Shown here piece after piece: positions 46,976 to 58,520 of a stretch of 64,000 bases of DNA (the first letter of the stretch is position 1; every line of letters begins with the position of its first letter). Under the pieces are notes generated by a model. That model worked only from the letters and a program-made list of their open reading frames with translations, was not told where the DNA came from and did no database searches. The DNA comes from Microglena sp. YARC (lineage: Eukaryota > Chlorophyta > Chlorophyceae > Chlamydomonadales > Chlamydomonadaceae), in the NCBI GenBank assembly GCA_022414725.1, contig CM039463.1, positions 52,955,465-53,019,464 on the forward strand, given 5' to 3'. Made by a program: the position numbers and the translations under genes.

Positions 46976-46996
46976 GGTTAGGCTACCCCCTGTTCA

Positions 46997-47280
46997 CTAC
47001 CAGGAAGTACAGCTAAAAGTACGCCTCGCCTGGGGACTTTGAGCGACTGCACGCCGACTGCTCTCACGGTTACCTTTCAACTTATACCACGAGCTCATCC
47101 AATACAAAAGATTGGTCGTACCTGGATTGGGTACCCTTACTCTCTTAGTCCACCACACACCCGGTAAGGGCCGAACGCACGTTGCGAGCACGCATTTCTT
47201 CGAGTACATGATCTGGCGCAAGACTCGGCCTCATGCCCTGGTCGCAGTTGATAACTCCCTTCTTGTTCGCGTTTGAGCAA
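46997..47280 (-). pseudogene. Hypothetical conserved exon, inverted third copy
   Basis: It carries LPGVWWTKRVRVPNPG and LLYWMSSWYKLKGNRESSR, with frameshifts relative to 27282-27593 at both ends (upstream part read in another frame at 47137-47367). See the entry at 27282. Confidence 0.25.
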
Positions 47281-48055
47281 AGCTGCCAGCACTCTGCAAC
47301 CGGAAAAGCGTCTTATCTCTCTGCCTCTCTTTGTTTGGGGTCCTTGCCTGATCTGCGTTGGTAGCACCCTGAAACCTTTTGTCAGCTACGGCACGAAAGC
47401 GCCTGGTTGCCTGGTAAGCAGTGACTCGGGGGCACGCTCTATCACACTGGTTGCATGCACTGTCTTATCGCCATGTTGCCAGCTAGAAGCTTCTTTGAAA
47501 AGCGGGAGAGAAAAGCTCTGATATAGTGATGGCATGTGCAAATTGACCATATCCACTGCTCCCTCAGTCAGTTAAGTTGTAAACTCTCTCCGCTGCTGTC
47601 TCAGGTGTCAATGTCAGGACAGGGCCACAGCGACACGGAATGCAGAGGCCACGCAAACTCCCACCCTACCCCACCCCACCCTCAACCCCCACCCCACCAC
47701 AACCACACCAGCCAACACTCAACACATACCCTATCCACTGCTCCGCATGTCCTCATGGATCCCTTCTTTAACCTACGGCAATGCCTCATTATCAGCATGA
47801 ATAGCGGTGCTCTCGCTTGTTTTTATGTCTTGGTGACTCCTTGTGTACTCCCTTAGACACGCGCTGTCTAGCCTGTACCCTGATCAGGTTCCAGGCTACC
47901 GCCCCCTTTCCTCCACTGGTGCCCCTTAATGGGTCTCCTGTGCTTGTAACTTATTCTCGTCTCCGCATTTATAGATTGGCGTGCTGCACACACAAAGTCC
48001 ACTCTCCGGAGTGTTATCCAAGCTGATAGGTTATACGGCCCTTCATTTACTACCA

Positions 48056-48188
48056 TGTCAGCTGTACTCCCCCCGTTTTCCTCCCGAGTCAAGGCATTAT
48101 TGTCAGCTGTACTACTAGGACACGAGTGCCTTATTGGCATCTGATCAGATGCCAATAAGGCACTCGTGTCCTAGTAGTACAGCTGACA
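48056..48188. mobile_element. MITE-like insert with 88-bp palindrome, inverted copy
   Basis: Flanked by TACCA (48051-48055; 48189-48193). The perfect palindrome is 48101-48188. Confidence 0.8.
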
Positions 48189-48907
48189 TACCACTGCTTT
48201 GCGATGCAACTTCCGCGAGGACCTCCCGCCATTTTGAGAAACTCCATGACATGGATTGTCTTTCCTGGACGCGCGGGATGCGCAGTATCATTTCTCAGCG
48301 ATGGCTGCGACCAATCCTTCCAACGGAGGAACGGCTCCTCTTGATGATTTGGCTAGACGTTTGTGCACCAGCTGCCTCTGCTAGCGGTCATGAGAGTCCT
48401 TCCGCCATCGTGGAAGTAACCCCCCCCCGGTCATTCCTCCATCTTCTCTTCCTTTTCCTCCCCTGCCGTCTGTCGCCTCCTCCCGTCTGTCGTAGATGAC
48501 TGTGACGTGCAGACTCAAGTCGGCGACTAGCCTGGACATCGGTGGAGATACCCCGTCTTCGTCTGCTCGCGTCCTTGACGTCGCTAACCTTTCTCCGGTG
48601 TTTGAGGCTCTGCCTGCATACCGGAGGTTGCCAAGCCGACCAAGCTCCCTGCTGATGTCTACGTCGTCTTTGCCCCCTTTGCTCTGCCCAGCCGACGGTC
48701 GGCTACTGGCATGAGCTTGCGCTCTAGTGGCTCTGTGCTACCTTCTGGAGAATTTTTTTCGATCAAGCTGGCGGATCGCCGGCACTGCCGTAGGTTCGCC
48801 AGAGGAGGACGACCTACGCGTCTGGACCTGGAGATTCTGGAGGTGGTAGGAAGCAGGGGGGTATGGTCAGCACCACTACGGGTGCTGCTCCCTCTACCCC
48901 CAACCGG

Positions 48908-49169
48908 GTGAGGTCGAGCGATAGAGGGGGGGACTTGAGATTGACTGATCATCGACGGCGGGATATTAGGACCTTTACATGCCTCGGCTCTGCTCTTCGC
49001 ATCCTAGCGATAAATGTTCGAATTCTGCCCTTGCGATTTGCGATTTTCTGCCATTGGTGCGATTTTCTGCACCAGGTGTGACTTGCTGCACTGTCATTCT
49101 CGTCTCCTTTTTCCCATACCTCAAATCTCGACTTCGAGCCTAACGCTTCCCCACCTTCTGTGATCCCAG
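48908..49169 (+). other. Spliceosomal-type intron in element 2' gag region
   Basis: Starts GTGAGG and ends CTTCTGTGATCCCAG; 262 bp. It is precisely missing from element 1. Element 2 has donor GTGAGT. Confidence 0.75.
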
Positions 49170-50622
49170 GTCTCGCAGCGCGGACTTCGCCCATGCTACA
49201 GGCCGCACAGTGGACGCCGTCCTGGCCTAGTCCAGCGGCCGTGGAGGATCTTTGGCATGATATCTTGGTGGATATTTTTCTCTCTTAGGCTCCTTGTGAC
49301 CCCTGGGTGCGTTCCGTGGTTCGACAGAGTTACTACTTTGTCTTCCCGTGCCCCTGGTTTCCCCCCCTTAGGTGTATTGCCTTAGCTACGTGAGTTTGAG
49401 TTCAAGTGTTTGAGTTCTGATAGGGCTTAGGAATTTTTAGTTAAGTGGTATAGAGGCATGGTTGATCTCGATTAGTTGGGGCATGCATGAGTTGTTGATG
49501 ATGACACTGCTCAGCATGGTGCTAGTGTGTTATCTTTGCAATCGCGTGTTCATCTAGGGAGACAAGACTCCTTCGGAGCTTTTCTTTGGGGTTGCACCTG
49601 ATGTGTCGTTGTTGCGTTTGTTTGGTTGCTCTTGCTATGTAATCTTAGTATTGGGCAGTCACGCAACAAGCTAGTTAAAAAGACATTATTTGGTAGACTG
49701 GTTGGGTATTCCCTGGTGAGTAAGGGTTATTATATTTGGGTTTCCAATGTTGCGCCAGTTAGTAGTGAGTAGTGATGTACTCTCTATCTCCAGTTCAGTT
49801 CTAAACTGTCTTTCTGGGTTCTCCCATTAGTATGGGTCCCCGTGCCCGCTTGCATCCCTCCTGTCATCAAACGGTGATATGTTATGTGTTACCGGTAATT
49901 CCTACGCCCTTTAACAACCCCAATTGTTGTTGGCTGGCCTGGCTGGATGTATCATTGTTGCATTCTAGACCAGGGCCTGATCTTGCTGTATTGTGTGTGA
50001 AGTTTTAGGGCGGGTGGGAGTTGGATATCCAACTATAATCTTAGCCGAATCTCAGGGGTCGCCAGGCCCTCCTCTGTGCCACGTTTTTAGCGGTGAAGCT
50101 TTAGGATTTAGACAGCCTTCGATCATAGTGGTACCTGGATCAGGTCCATTGACTAATAGTCGCCAACCTCCGACCACCTCGATGGCTCGCGGGTGTCGAT
50201 AATTCCGACGCCTCCAGTCGTCCCTGGTGGATTACTCGGGTCAAGCCCATGTGATGATGTAGCCGTTGCCGAATGGGTAAGTGATGATCTTGAACACTGG
50301 TCTAGCTTGATACTGCGTATGGCTGGGGTGTTACAGTCAACCCAGGATTCATTGTTTTAGGTGCTGCTGGTTCTCATGCGTAGGTTAACATGGCCCTATG
50401 TGTGAGTGCCTATTCCTCAGCACCTCCTAGACTGACTTATAGGGTAGTCTAGATTGGTGGAGCGTTACGACGCTTTGTTTAGGCAGCTTCCTTTCAGCTG
50501 TCTTTCTTGGTTTTGGTGGAAGGTGGTACTTAATTCAGACCACCGTTATAGCGTCTTGACGGTTTCTGACTCTTAGTTCCATAGGCAGATGGTTCGTTCG
50601 GTGGAGCTCATCAAAGATTAAA

Positions 50623-51225
50623 ATGAAGCTCATGCCCAGATTCGTTGGTCCCTACGAAATCTCTCACACTATCCAAAAGAGGGGGGAGACCATTGCAGTG
50701 ACTCTATCCCTCCCCGAAGGATGGAAGATTCATCCAACGTTTCACGTATCTCTTGTCAAAGAATACCTATCCGACGGGACTGGGTTTATTAGACCAAATC
50801 CGGAATTGTTACGCACATGCGGTGAACCTATCTACGAGATTAGCAACGTTGTTGATCACAAGATTCAGTCTGGTACGGTGTATTACTATGTACAATGGTT
50901 ACACTCAAACCATGTTCACTCTTGGGAACTCGAAGAAGAGTTGTTACCTATGTGCTCTGAACAAATCGAATTGTATTGGAGACAACACCCTTCTCGGGTA
51001 CGACCCGTGATAGGTGCCAACGACCCGAAACCTAAAACGGTTAAAAAACCTACTCACAGGGATTATGCGACTGTAACCCCTGATGACTTTCTCATTCGAA
51101 AGAGTACTAGACTTCAGGAGAAGGCTAGGGCTAGAGAAGGGGGAATTGTGGTGGATAACGATCCTCCCACTGAGTTGCCACGCGGTGGTGACGACTTTCC
51201 GACTGATGACGAACGACTTCTGTAG
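50623..51225 (+). pseudogene. Chromovirus integrase C-terminus plus chromodomain
   Basis: A 200-aa end of a Ty3/gypsy polyprotein. Residues 1-50 hold KLMPRFVGPYEI and HPTFHVSLVKEYL, the integrase C-terminal signature. Residues 69-123 form a chromodomain (EPIYEISNVVDHK, YYYVQWLH, HSWELEEELL) with the three aromatic positions Tyr71, Trp92 and Trp101 that would read methylated histone H3. The acidic tail ends at DDERLL. The frame is open, but the rest of gag-pol is missing upstream: the sequence is fused at about 50616 to copia element 2'. In its family this domain steers integration toward heterochromatin. It probably belongs to the G family whose LTRs are nearby, though that link is inferred. 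Confidence 0.88.
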
Positions 51226-51440
51226 GCAGTTGAAACCGAGCGAATTGACCTACTGATTAGTGTCTGATCAGCTACTCGGGAATACCTAAAACGAGGGTTC
51301 CATTAGGGTCTAGACGCGCTGGAAGCAGGAAGGGAGTCTTAAGCCGTGCTTCTGACTCTCAGGGCCGTCTGAACTCCTGAGATCATTTCTTAGGCTTCCT
51401 GTTACAAGACACTCCGTGTTACAAGGTATTCATATACCAC

Positions 51441-52060
51441 AGGCGTGGCGTGGCGTGGTGGCGTGGCGTGGCGTGGCGTGGCGTGGCGTGGCGTGGCGTG
51501 GCGTGGCGTGGCGTGGCGTGGCGTGGCGTGGCGTGGCGTGGCGTGGCGTGGCGTGGCGTGGCGTGGCGTGGCGTGGCGTGGCGTGGCGTGGCGTGGCGTG
51601 GCTTGGCGTGGCGTGGCGTGGCGTGGCGTGGCGTGGCGTGGCGTGGCGTGGCGTGGCGTGGCGTGGCGTGGCGTGGCGTGGCGTGGCGTGGCGTGGCGTG
51701 GCGTGGCGTGGCGTGGCGTGGCGTGGCGTGGCGTGGCGTGGCGTGGCGTGGCGTGGCGTGGCGTGGCGTGGCGTGGCGTGGCGTGGCGTGCGTGGCGTGG
51801 CGTGGCGTGGCGTGGCGTGGCGTGGCGTGGCGTGGCGTGGCGTGGCGTTGGCGTGGCGTGGCGTGGCGTGGCGTGGCGTGGCGTGGCGTGGCGTGGCGTG
51901 CGTGGCGTGGCGTGGCGTGGCGTGGCGTGGCGTGGCGTGGCGTGGCGTGGCGTGGCGTGGCGTGGCGTGGCGTGGCGTGGCGTGGCGTGGCGTGGCGTGG
52001 CGTGGCGTGGCGTGGCGTGGCGTGGCGTGGCGTGGCGTGGCGTGGCGTGGCGTGGCGTGG
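51441..52060. repeat. CGTGG pentanucleotide satellite, about 124 units
   Basis: Almost perfect CGTGG repeats with one CTTGG variant (51601) and phase changes near 51789, 51846 and 51899. It decays into GTGTG/GTGGT repeats to about 52175. No stop codons arise in several frames, giving chance frames of up to 264 aa on both strands. Confidence 0.97.
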
Positions 52061-52175
52061 TGTGTGTGTGGTGTGGTGTGGTGTGGTGTGGTGTGGTGTG
52101 GTGGTGAGGTGAGGTGTGTTGTGTTGTGGTGTGGTGTGGTGTGGTGTGTGAGGCGTGGTGTGGTGAGTGGTCTCA

Positions 52176-53320
52176 GCTGCATGCGAAGCAGGGTACCCCA
52201 TTATGCTTGATTCTGGCTTGCATTAAGACCGCCAATTACGATGGATTGCTGGACGAGTGGATATTGGTGCCAATGGATTCTGGGGGGTAATTGAGGTCGT
52301 AGCCTTGCCATTTAGAAAACTCGTGGCCTAGCCATTGAGAACATTCGAGGAATACAAAGGTTCGCCTGACAGAAAGGAGCAGGTGGAACAAATCTGGCGT
52401 GTTGAAACAACAGATCGGAAAGCGAAGTGGTAGAACCAAAATTGTCTGAATGGGTCTGAAATTATCAGCGAAAAAGATTCTCCCGACAAACACGCGCACC
52501 TATCTCGCCTCGGATTGAAATGGCGAGGAGGGAGAAAGAGCATTTGTCGAATCCCTGGCGAAGAGGGACGATGCCACCACCAGACCAAGCCGCCCCCACC
52601 CGACCAGCCAAGAGAAGGATATCCCAAGGAACTGGTTTGAAGCCGACCGCAGCCGGCTGGGTCACGTGCGGCCACGTGTGCCTAGCACCAACCTGGGATC
52701 TGCCCATGCGAACATTTGCACCTCCATAGTTTGCAACACGAAGGTCGGCAGTGATTAATTACAAGCTCCGCAAGTGCGTGAGATGAATATGTAATTGTTC
52801 ATTGTGCAAGCTCGCGAGGCTGGAAACATGAACATTACGTGATTTAGAAGTACACAGTACATATCCGTAGGCCCACCCCACGCACCCGTCCCACCCCACG
52901 CACGGCCCTGCGGGTGAGTTGTGGGTGAACTCCGTGCTAATAATAGCTCAAGTGCCCTAGGCGACTGTTTCGTCCATTGTGATGCTTGCATGTTTCGCCT
53001 CGATTTTTTGACGACAATTCCATTCCCAAACCTATGTATGCGCACATGATAGGATGGTACGAATTTGAAATGATGACAAATGTTACCCAATAATTGTCGC
53101 TTTTGGCCCAAAAAGCACAAACCTTAGCTCCTTTTCTTGAATTGCGATGCTCATAAGTGGTCCCTTGAGAATATCTACGGTATCAATAAGTCTTATAATT
53201 CAGATATCTTATATAATGTTTTGTTTTTTTGTGATTTGAAGTGAAACCTGAAAAGTAGGTTGTGACACACAAACAAACAAACAAACAAACAGTTTTGACA
53301 GGCTAATCCCTCAATCAAAA
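52176..53320. other. Unrecognised stretch, no gene supported
   Basis: It contains scattered short frames (52236-52499 and 52755-53120 minus; 52520-52729 plus) without known motifs or repeats elsewhere in the window. Confidence 0.4.
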
Positions 53321-53460
53321 TTTTTGTAATTTTTTTCATTCGGGTAAAAAAATTGATTTTTTTTTTCATTCGGGTATTTTTGTAATTTTTTTCATTCGGG
53401 TAAAATTTTGTAATTTTTATCATTCGGGTAAAATCTGGAGATTTTTTTCATTCGGGTATC
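53321..53460. repeat. Minisatellite of TTTTTTCATTCGGGTA units
   Basis: Five units of about 16-28 bp, each ending CATTCGGGTA, preceded by an (AAAC)n tract at 53268-53290. Confidence 0.9.
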
Positions 53461-53548
53461 AGCCAAGCACGCAAGAGAATTCTGAAGGCGCTCTAAGTTT
53501 CCGTGGTCGCCGCTAAGCAATTGTTTGCCTCACAGTGGTTGGCGTGAT

Positions 53549-53807
53549 GGGCCCATAACCTATAGCTTTCCGGAGTGTTATACCGTGAGAACTGACACAG
53601 GGAATGGACTAGGGCGTGTGCTTTACAAACGTGATAGCATGTCAGGCGACATGGCAGGTATAAGAAGAGAAAGACGACAGTACCTCAGGGTACTGCCGCC
53701 GCTAGGTGCTGGCACTATCGGGCAGAGGCACTACAACGGAAGCTTCCAGGCGGAGGGCCTGGCGCACTAAGACACTCTAGCTGGACCGGGAGAACCGGTC
53801 TATAACA
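53549..53807 (-). repeat. 5' LTR and PBS of a copia-type element (remnant)
   Basis: On the minus strand the LTR starts TGTTATAGACCGG (53807) and ends GGAAAGCTATA (53561), about 247 bp. It is followed directly by GGTTATGGGCCC (53560-53549). This is the same primer site as reported for Drosophila copia and one base from the GGTTATGAGCCC form. Start and inner motif (CTAGAGTG...TGCGCCAGG) match the LTRs of C and D. No internal coding region remains. Confidence 0.6.
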
Positions 53808-53967
53808 CTTGTCGCAGGTAGTACCCTTTGATTGTGGGTCCATCGAATAACATCAACTAGCACTAGTCACCAGAACGAAAACAGACGCACAGTGACGGGA
53901 AGGGGAAAATAAGAATGAGGTCTCGCTCTGTACGTCGTTGTACAAGTATTGGTTAGGGCGTTGTGAG

Positions 53968-53969
<2 letters not shown>

Positions 53970-54015
<46 letters not shown>
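53970..54015. repeat. (GA)n microsatellite
   Basis: Dinucleotide array followed by CCCCACCCCACCC repeats. Confidence 0.95.
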
Positions 54016-54017
<2 letters not shown>

Positions 54018-54039
54018 ATGGACCCCCCACCCCACCCCA

Positions 54040-54395
54040 CCCACCCATGTGCCCTAGGCAAAATATGTGGTGGGTCTTTCCCCCAAAAGCATTTTTGGAC
54101 TGGTATTTAGTAGAGGAATACCCTAGGGCCACTCCCGTGTCATTCTGGGGGCTAGAAAAAAGTGCTTGGAAAGTACCTAATTTTTTGAAAATGTCGGATT
54201 TTTTCCTTGACCAACCAACATCTTGAACCTGCGTCTGCGATGCAACCAACATCCTGAACCTGCGTCCGGGACTCAACGGACCTTCCCATGTTGCGTCTGC
54301 AACGCAACGGACCCTCCCCATGTTGCGTCGTGGGACGCAAGGACGCGCGTCCTGCACAACCCTGAACCTCTCTATGATATCTACAAAGTTGGACG
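54040..54395 (-). repeat. Dispersed repeat Z, diverged inverted copy
   Basis: It shares CTAGCCCCCAGAATGAC and ACTAAATACCAGTCCA with the other Z copies. It has a local triplication of AACCTGCGTC-type sequence at 54220-54290. Confidence 0.6.
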
Positions 54396-54424
54396 ATGGG
54401 GTCATTTTGGTCATCATTTTGGTC

Positions 54425-54890
54425 ATCATCATCAATGTTACATTGTTTGGTTGGGCTTGGAGGTCTGGGCCCCTTGGCCCCTGATGTGCCCACCTTCGAT
54501 ACTCAACAATAATCAGGTATTCAATAACCAGGTCTTCAATCCAAGCTTAAATCGGGCATAAAATAATCAGGTCTTCAATAATCACTAATGCATGTATGGC
54601 TGAAGGGCACAATGTAGTCCTTTACAACATGTGGTCTTAGTTGGTGACGTCATCGACCACCATTCTCCAGAACAATGCCGGCGCGTCTGCTAAGGATGCC
54701 TCAAGCCGCACTTGAGCTCGCTCCCTTTGCACACACTGCTCACGCCCTCTGACGACATTGACCACCTTGGCAACCACCCCCTCAAACTCAGCCACCTTCA
54801 GAGAGAATTGATTGACGTCGTCCTCGCTGAGTTGCTGGCCTGGGTGCACGGACTGCATGTGGTGGACCCCCCCCCCCCCCCCCCCCCCCC

Positions 54891-54934
<44 letters not shown>
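54425..54934 (-). other. Inverted counterpart of 14200-14680, with poly-C and (CA)n
   Basis: Reverse of the sequence right of the (TG)n/poly-G site in copy 1, ending in a C-run (54870-54891) and CA repeats (54893-54934) into which the chromovirus LTR is placed. Confidence 0.75.
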
Positions 54935-54936
<2 letters not shown>

Positions 54937-55365
54937 TAACAGTCAGATTCAGTCTCCTCCTCCACTCCCAAGGGACGCCTTGGTAGTGAGCCATCTCGTT
55001 GATGGAAGTTGACAGTTGTCGAACAAGTTGATCAGAGTTACTGATCCAAGACAGTTGCCTTGTCGTCAGTTCCAAGCGTTGTCGCGTCCGACAATCTCGG
55101 CCTCGTCTCGTCAGTTCCAAGAGTTGTCTCGTCCGACAATCTTGAACCGCTTGGCCGAACCGTTGTGCCTCGTTCGTATAAGCTATCTCGGTCGCTCCGA
55201 GAGTGTGAGTCCACGGCTATAAATATCGTTTGCGTTCTGTAGAAGTCACTTCAATTATCTACGATAATTGTATTGACGTTCTAGCTCAATCGTTTGAGTC
55301 CGGTTTCATCTCCGGCAGAAAGCCTTAACAGTGAGTTCACCATCTATTCGTTTCCACGGCTTACA
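54935..55365 (+). repeat. 5' LTR of chromovirus G
   Basis: TGTAACAGTCAGATTC...CACGGCTTACA, 431 bp. It is followed after AA by TGGTTTCGGACGCTC (55368-55382), which would pair with a tRNA 3' end GAGCGTCCGAAACCA, a conventional PBS two bases from the LTR. Confidence 0.85.
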
Positions 55366-55533
55366 AATGGTTTCGGACGCTCTTTGGTCCACATCCTCGT
55401 TCTCCTTCGTCTAGTTCGCTTTTCCCGATTCGCGAGTATGCTGCTTTTAGTTTCCTCCGTTTTCCCCCTCCCTCCACCCCCGCCCCCCTTGAGAGTGCCA
55501 GCGATTTCCTAACGAGCGTTTAACAACCTCTCC

Positions 55534-55854
55534 ATGGATGGTGACACTGTCATGGGTGGCACTGCCCCTGCCTCGACCACCGCAGCTGACACCTCCGAGG
55601 CAGCGAAGGCTGCCGCTGACAAAGCCGAGGCAGACAGGCTTGCTGCAGTTGCCAACATCATCGCTACCGCCCAGGCCGCTGCGTCCAAAGTCATGACAGA
55701 TCAGCAGGCCGCGGACCTGGCCCTTAAAGAACAGGCTCATGCCGTCCAAGAGGCTGCTGACAAAGCAACTGCTGACGCAGCTTCCTCCCAGGTCCCCGAA
55801 GCCGCCCGTCAGGCTGAGCTGGTCAGACTACGCAAGCAACTACGCAATCATTGA
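55534..55854 (+). pseudogene. Chromovirus G gag N-terminus (truncated)
   Basis: A 106-aa frame in the expected place after LTR and PBS. It is an Ala/Asp/Glu/Lys-rich, probably coiled-coil segment (AAKAAADKAEADRLAAVAN), then LVRLRKQLRNH. The Gag capsid core and everything downstream are cut off at about 55850, where copia D begins on the other strand. Assignment rests on position and composition, not on a diagnostic motif. Confidence 0.5.
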
Positions 55855-57255
55855 AGTTGATGTCTCTAGCATCATAGATCTTATGGTTGGAGTCTACAAC
55901 TCTGTAAGCCTTTCTGATGTGGGAGTAGCCAATGAGTCTAGTGATTTTGGCTGATGGTGCAAACTTCCATGTCCTGGATTTGGGTGGTATGTGGACGACT
56001 GGACGTAGGCTGTGCACCCAATGGTTCTGAGGTGATCAATCTTAGGCTTGACTCCATGGAACATTTCATAGGGAGTTTTGTCTGAGTCAGAAGTGGGGCT
56101 GAGGTTTCTTAGGATGCTAGCATTTTTCACCATGTCAGCCCAGTATCTTTCAGGAAATTTGGATGAGATGAGGAGTGCAGTGGCTCTGTCATGGAGAGTG
56201 CGGTTGAGGCGCTCTGCTGCTCCATTTGTGGCTGGATTGTTAGGTACTGTGAAGTTGAGGGTAATGCCTTTCTTTTTGCACCAGTTTTGAAACCGGTTGC
56301 AGGTGTACTCTGATCCATTGTCACAGAAAATAGTGCCTATTTTGTTTTCTGTAAGGATTTCATACCGTTACAGTTCATGCATGGTTTCTGTGGGCACTGT
56401 GTGTTTGTTTTTGTGGAATGTGACTATGGAGTACTTTGGGTGGTCATCTAGAATGCCTTGAAAGTATATGCTGCCATTTAGACTGGGTACTTAAATCTTT
56501 CCACTCATGTCCATGTGGATGATAGCCAAGGGTCTTTTTGCACGTGTGGATGATGTAGGATAGGGGTTCTTGTCCATTTTAGAGAGGACACATATTTCAC
56601 ACGTCTGCTTTCTCATTTTGTTGCAGGCTGCAGTGGTGACATCTGTGCCTGTGACCATGTGTTCAGAAATGAGTCTGACTAAACTGCTGTAAGCAAGGTG
56701 ACCCATTCTGTTGTGGAGAAGTTCTGCTGTTTGTTGGGTGTTTCTGGAAATGGCGGCCATGGCTATGTTCAGACATGTCCCATGGATAAGGGTATTGTCA
56801 GGGACAAGGGTGGGAGTAAGGTAGAGATTCTTGTTCTTTGACCCAGTGATGATGACTTTGTTATTGATGGTCATGGTGCAGGCCTGAGAATCAAACTGAA
56901 CTAACATAGAAGGGTTGGCTTTGATGGCTGCAGCCATTGACATGAGGCTAGGAGTGTTAGGGTCATCATTGAGATGAACATTTCTGAGCTTGTGAATCTT
57001 TCCATTGTCTCCTCTGATCAGAGCATTTCCAGATCTGGTGATGTGAGTATGTCCTGATGCAGTCTGTACTTTGATATGGGGGAATATGTCATGTATGTCA
57101 TATAACAGGGATTCGTCGCCGGTCATGTGGGAGGTAGCTCCAGTGTCCATGATCCAGTTTACTGCCATGCGATTTGTGCGTGGGGAGGCATTAAGGGCAT
57201 ACGAAGGAGAATGAGGTGCAGTAGAGGTAGATGCAGGTTCGTCATATGCTGGCAC
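55848..57255 (-). pseudogene. Copia element D pol: protease, gag-pre-integrase, integrase
   Basis: From 57255 leftward. Protease active site NWIMDTGATSHMTGDE (residues 34-49 of the first frame), then VRLISEHM and the HNRMGHLAYSSL/CEICVLSKMDK zinc-finger-like block before integrase, then PLAIIHMDMSG. A stop follows GKI at 56491 and another follows TMHEL near 56372. The core goes on with CDNGSEYTC, NNPATNGAAERLNR, YEMFHGVKP and ends IYDARDINFND. All three catalytic acids can be placed. Reverse transcriptase and RNase H are missing, replaced by chromovirus gag at 55848. This copia lineage differs from element 4. Confidence 0.9.
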
Positions 57256-57325
57256 ATTTGATGCGGCTGATTCGGCTGCGACAGGTGAATGCTGTCGGGG
57301 TGTGGATCTGGTATCATATTTGGAT

Positions 57326-57990
57326 CTAAGTGCTGCTAGCTAGGATGTCATCTGGATCGTTATGGAACTTGACCATCCTTCTGATAGGTTCTGAAAGGTG
57401 CGCAAGGATGTATTCAATCTGAAACTGAGGTAGTTCGTGAGATCCAGGGGAAAAGTAGCAGTGGGATACCTTGAGTTCAGCTTCCATAGATAGATTCAAG
57501 CCAATCTTGGAAGAAGTGTTGGTGGAAGATGAAGGTCTGACGACGCTTAGGCTCAGCGGTTGCAGCGGGCCGCATAGTGATACGACGAAGCAGTTGCAGA
57601 GATGGTGCGGCAGAGATTGCGGGTGCAACGGGATGGAGAAGAGGAGCAGGAGACAGTCGGAGGTGGAGACCAACTGGGGAGGGAGCTGGAGAGTGGAGAG
57701 GTCAGGAGGTGGCTGAGAGACGGCTGAGGTTGCGTAAGCAACGGGACGTGGGAGATGGGAAGGGGGGTGGTGGGGGCGCAGTGGAGGGAGAGATGGTTGT
57801 CAGGGGAGGTGAAGGGTGTGTGTGCTGGACGACAGCTTGATGCTCAATGGAGCAGAATCAATCCGGATACGCGGATGATATACCGCACAAGAGTGGTGTC
57901 CCAGCGGGGAGGTTCTTGTCGGGTGGAGAGCCTTACTCGATCCTTTCGATTGATTCACTCCGCGCGACAACAATCAAAATGCCCTTCAGC
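57326..57990 (-). pseudogene. Copia element D gag N-terminus (probable)
   Basis: A frame with FQIEYILAHLSEPIRRMVKF and FHNDPDDIL (57326-57673) lies between the leader and protease of element D, the place of gag. It has no zinc knuckle and a frame break before 57255. Confidence 0.4.
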
Positions 57991-58027
57991 TCGGAATACC
58001 GTCGAGCAAGGACAATCTAAAGCGAAT

Positions 58028-58329
58028 GGGACCGTAACCTGTGAGTTTCCGGAGTATGTGCAGAGCACAGAGACGAGGGGAAGACGGTAAGGATAAGATC
58101 TTTACAGTTAGATAAGCATACGATCAATGCGCTAGGAGAAAGTACTGGGATGCCGTGGTACCTCATGGTACCGGCATCAGAGTCCGTGCCATAGCTGGCA
58201 GCGGGACATGCATTATTGTCAGCTATTGACAGCTTATTGTCAGCTATTGACAGCAGTACAGTGCAGCAGGGAGGAGTCCTGTGCACTCTAAGTCACTCTA
58301 GGTGAGCCGGTGAAACCCGGTGAATAACA
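58028..58329 (-). repeat. 5' LTR and PBS of element D
   Basis: On the minus strand the LTR starts TGTTATTCACCGG (58329), ends GGAAACTCACA (58040), and is 290 bp with TG...CA ends. PBS GGTTACGGTCCC is 58039-58028. It contains a tandem TGTCAGCTATTGACAGC pair near 58215-58255. Confidence 0.7.
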
Positions 58330-58335
58330 GTATAT

Positions 58336-58510
<175 letters not shown>

Positions 58511-58520
58511 GTTAATTAGT

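Larger units (their letters stand above)
47790..50615 (+). mobile_element. Copia-type element 2', partial inverted copy of element 2
   Basis: 5' LTR 47790-48027 is preceded by CTCAT, the complement of the ATGAG target of element 2, so this is a duplicate of the same insertion rather than a new one. PBS GGTTATACGGCCC is at 48028. It has the palindromic insert, the intron (48908-49169) and the pol linker (49993-50202). It ends abruptly at about 50615, where chromovirus sequence takes over; the 3' LTR is missing. Confidence 0.88.

Noticed and set aside
51416..52210. Five overlapping open frames of 220-264 aa on both strands
   Set aside because: A pentanucleotide satellite without stop codons reads open in many frames; no gene signals.
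53525..53770. 81-aa open frame
   Set aside because: Lies almost entirely inside the LTR at 53561-53807.
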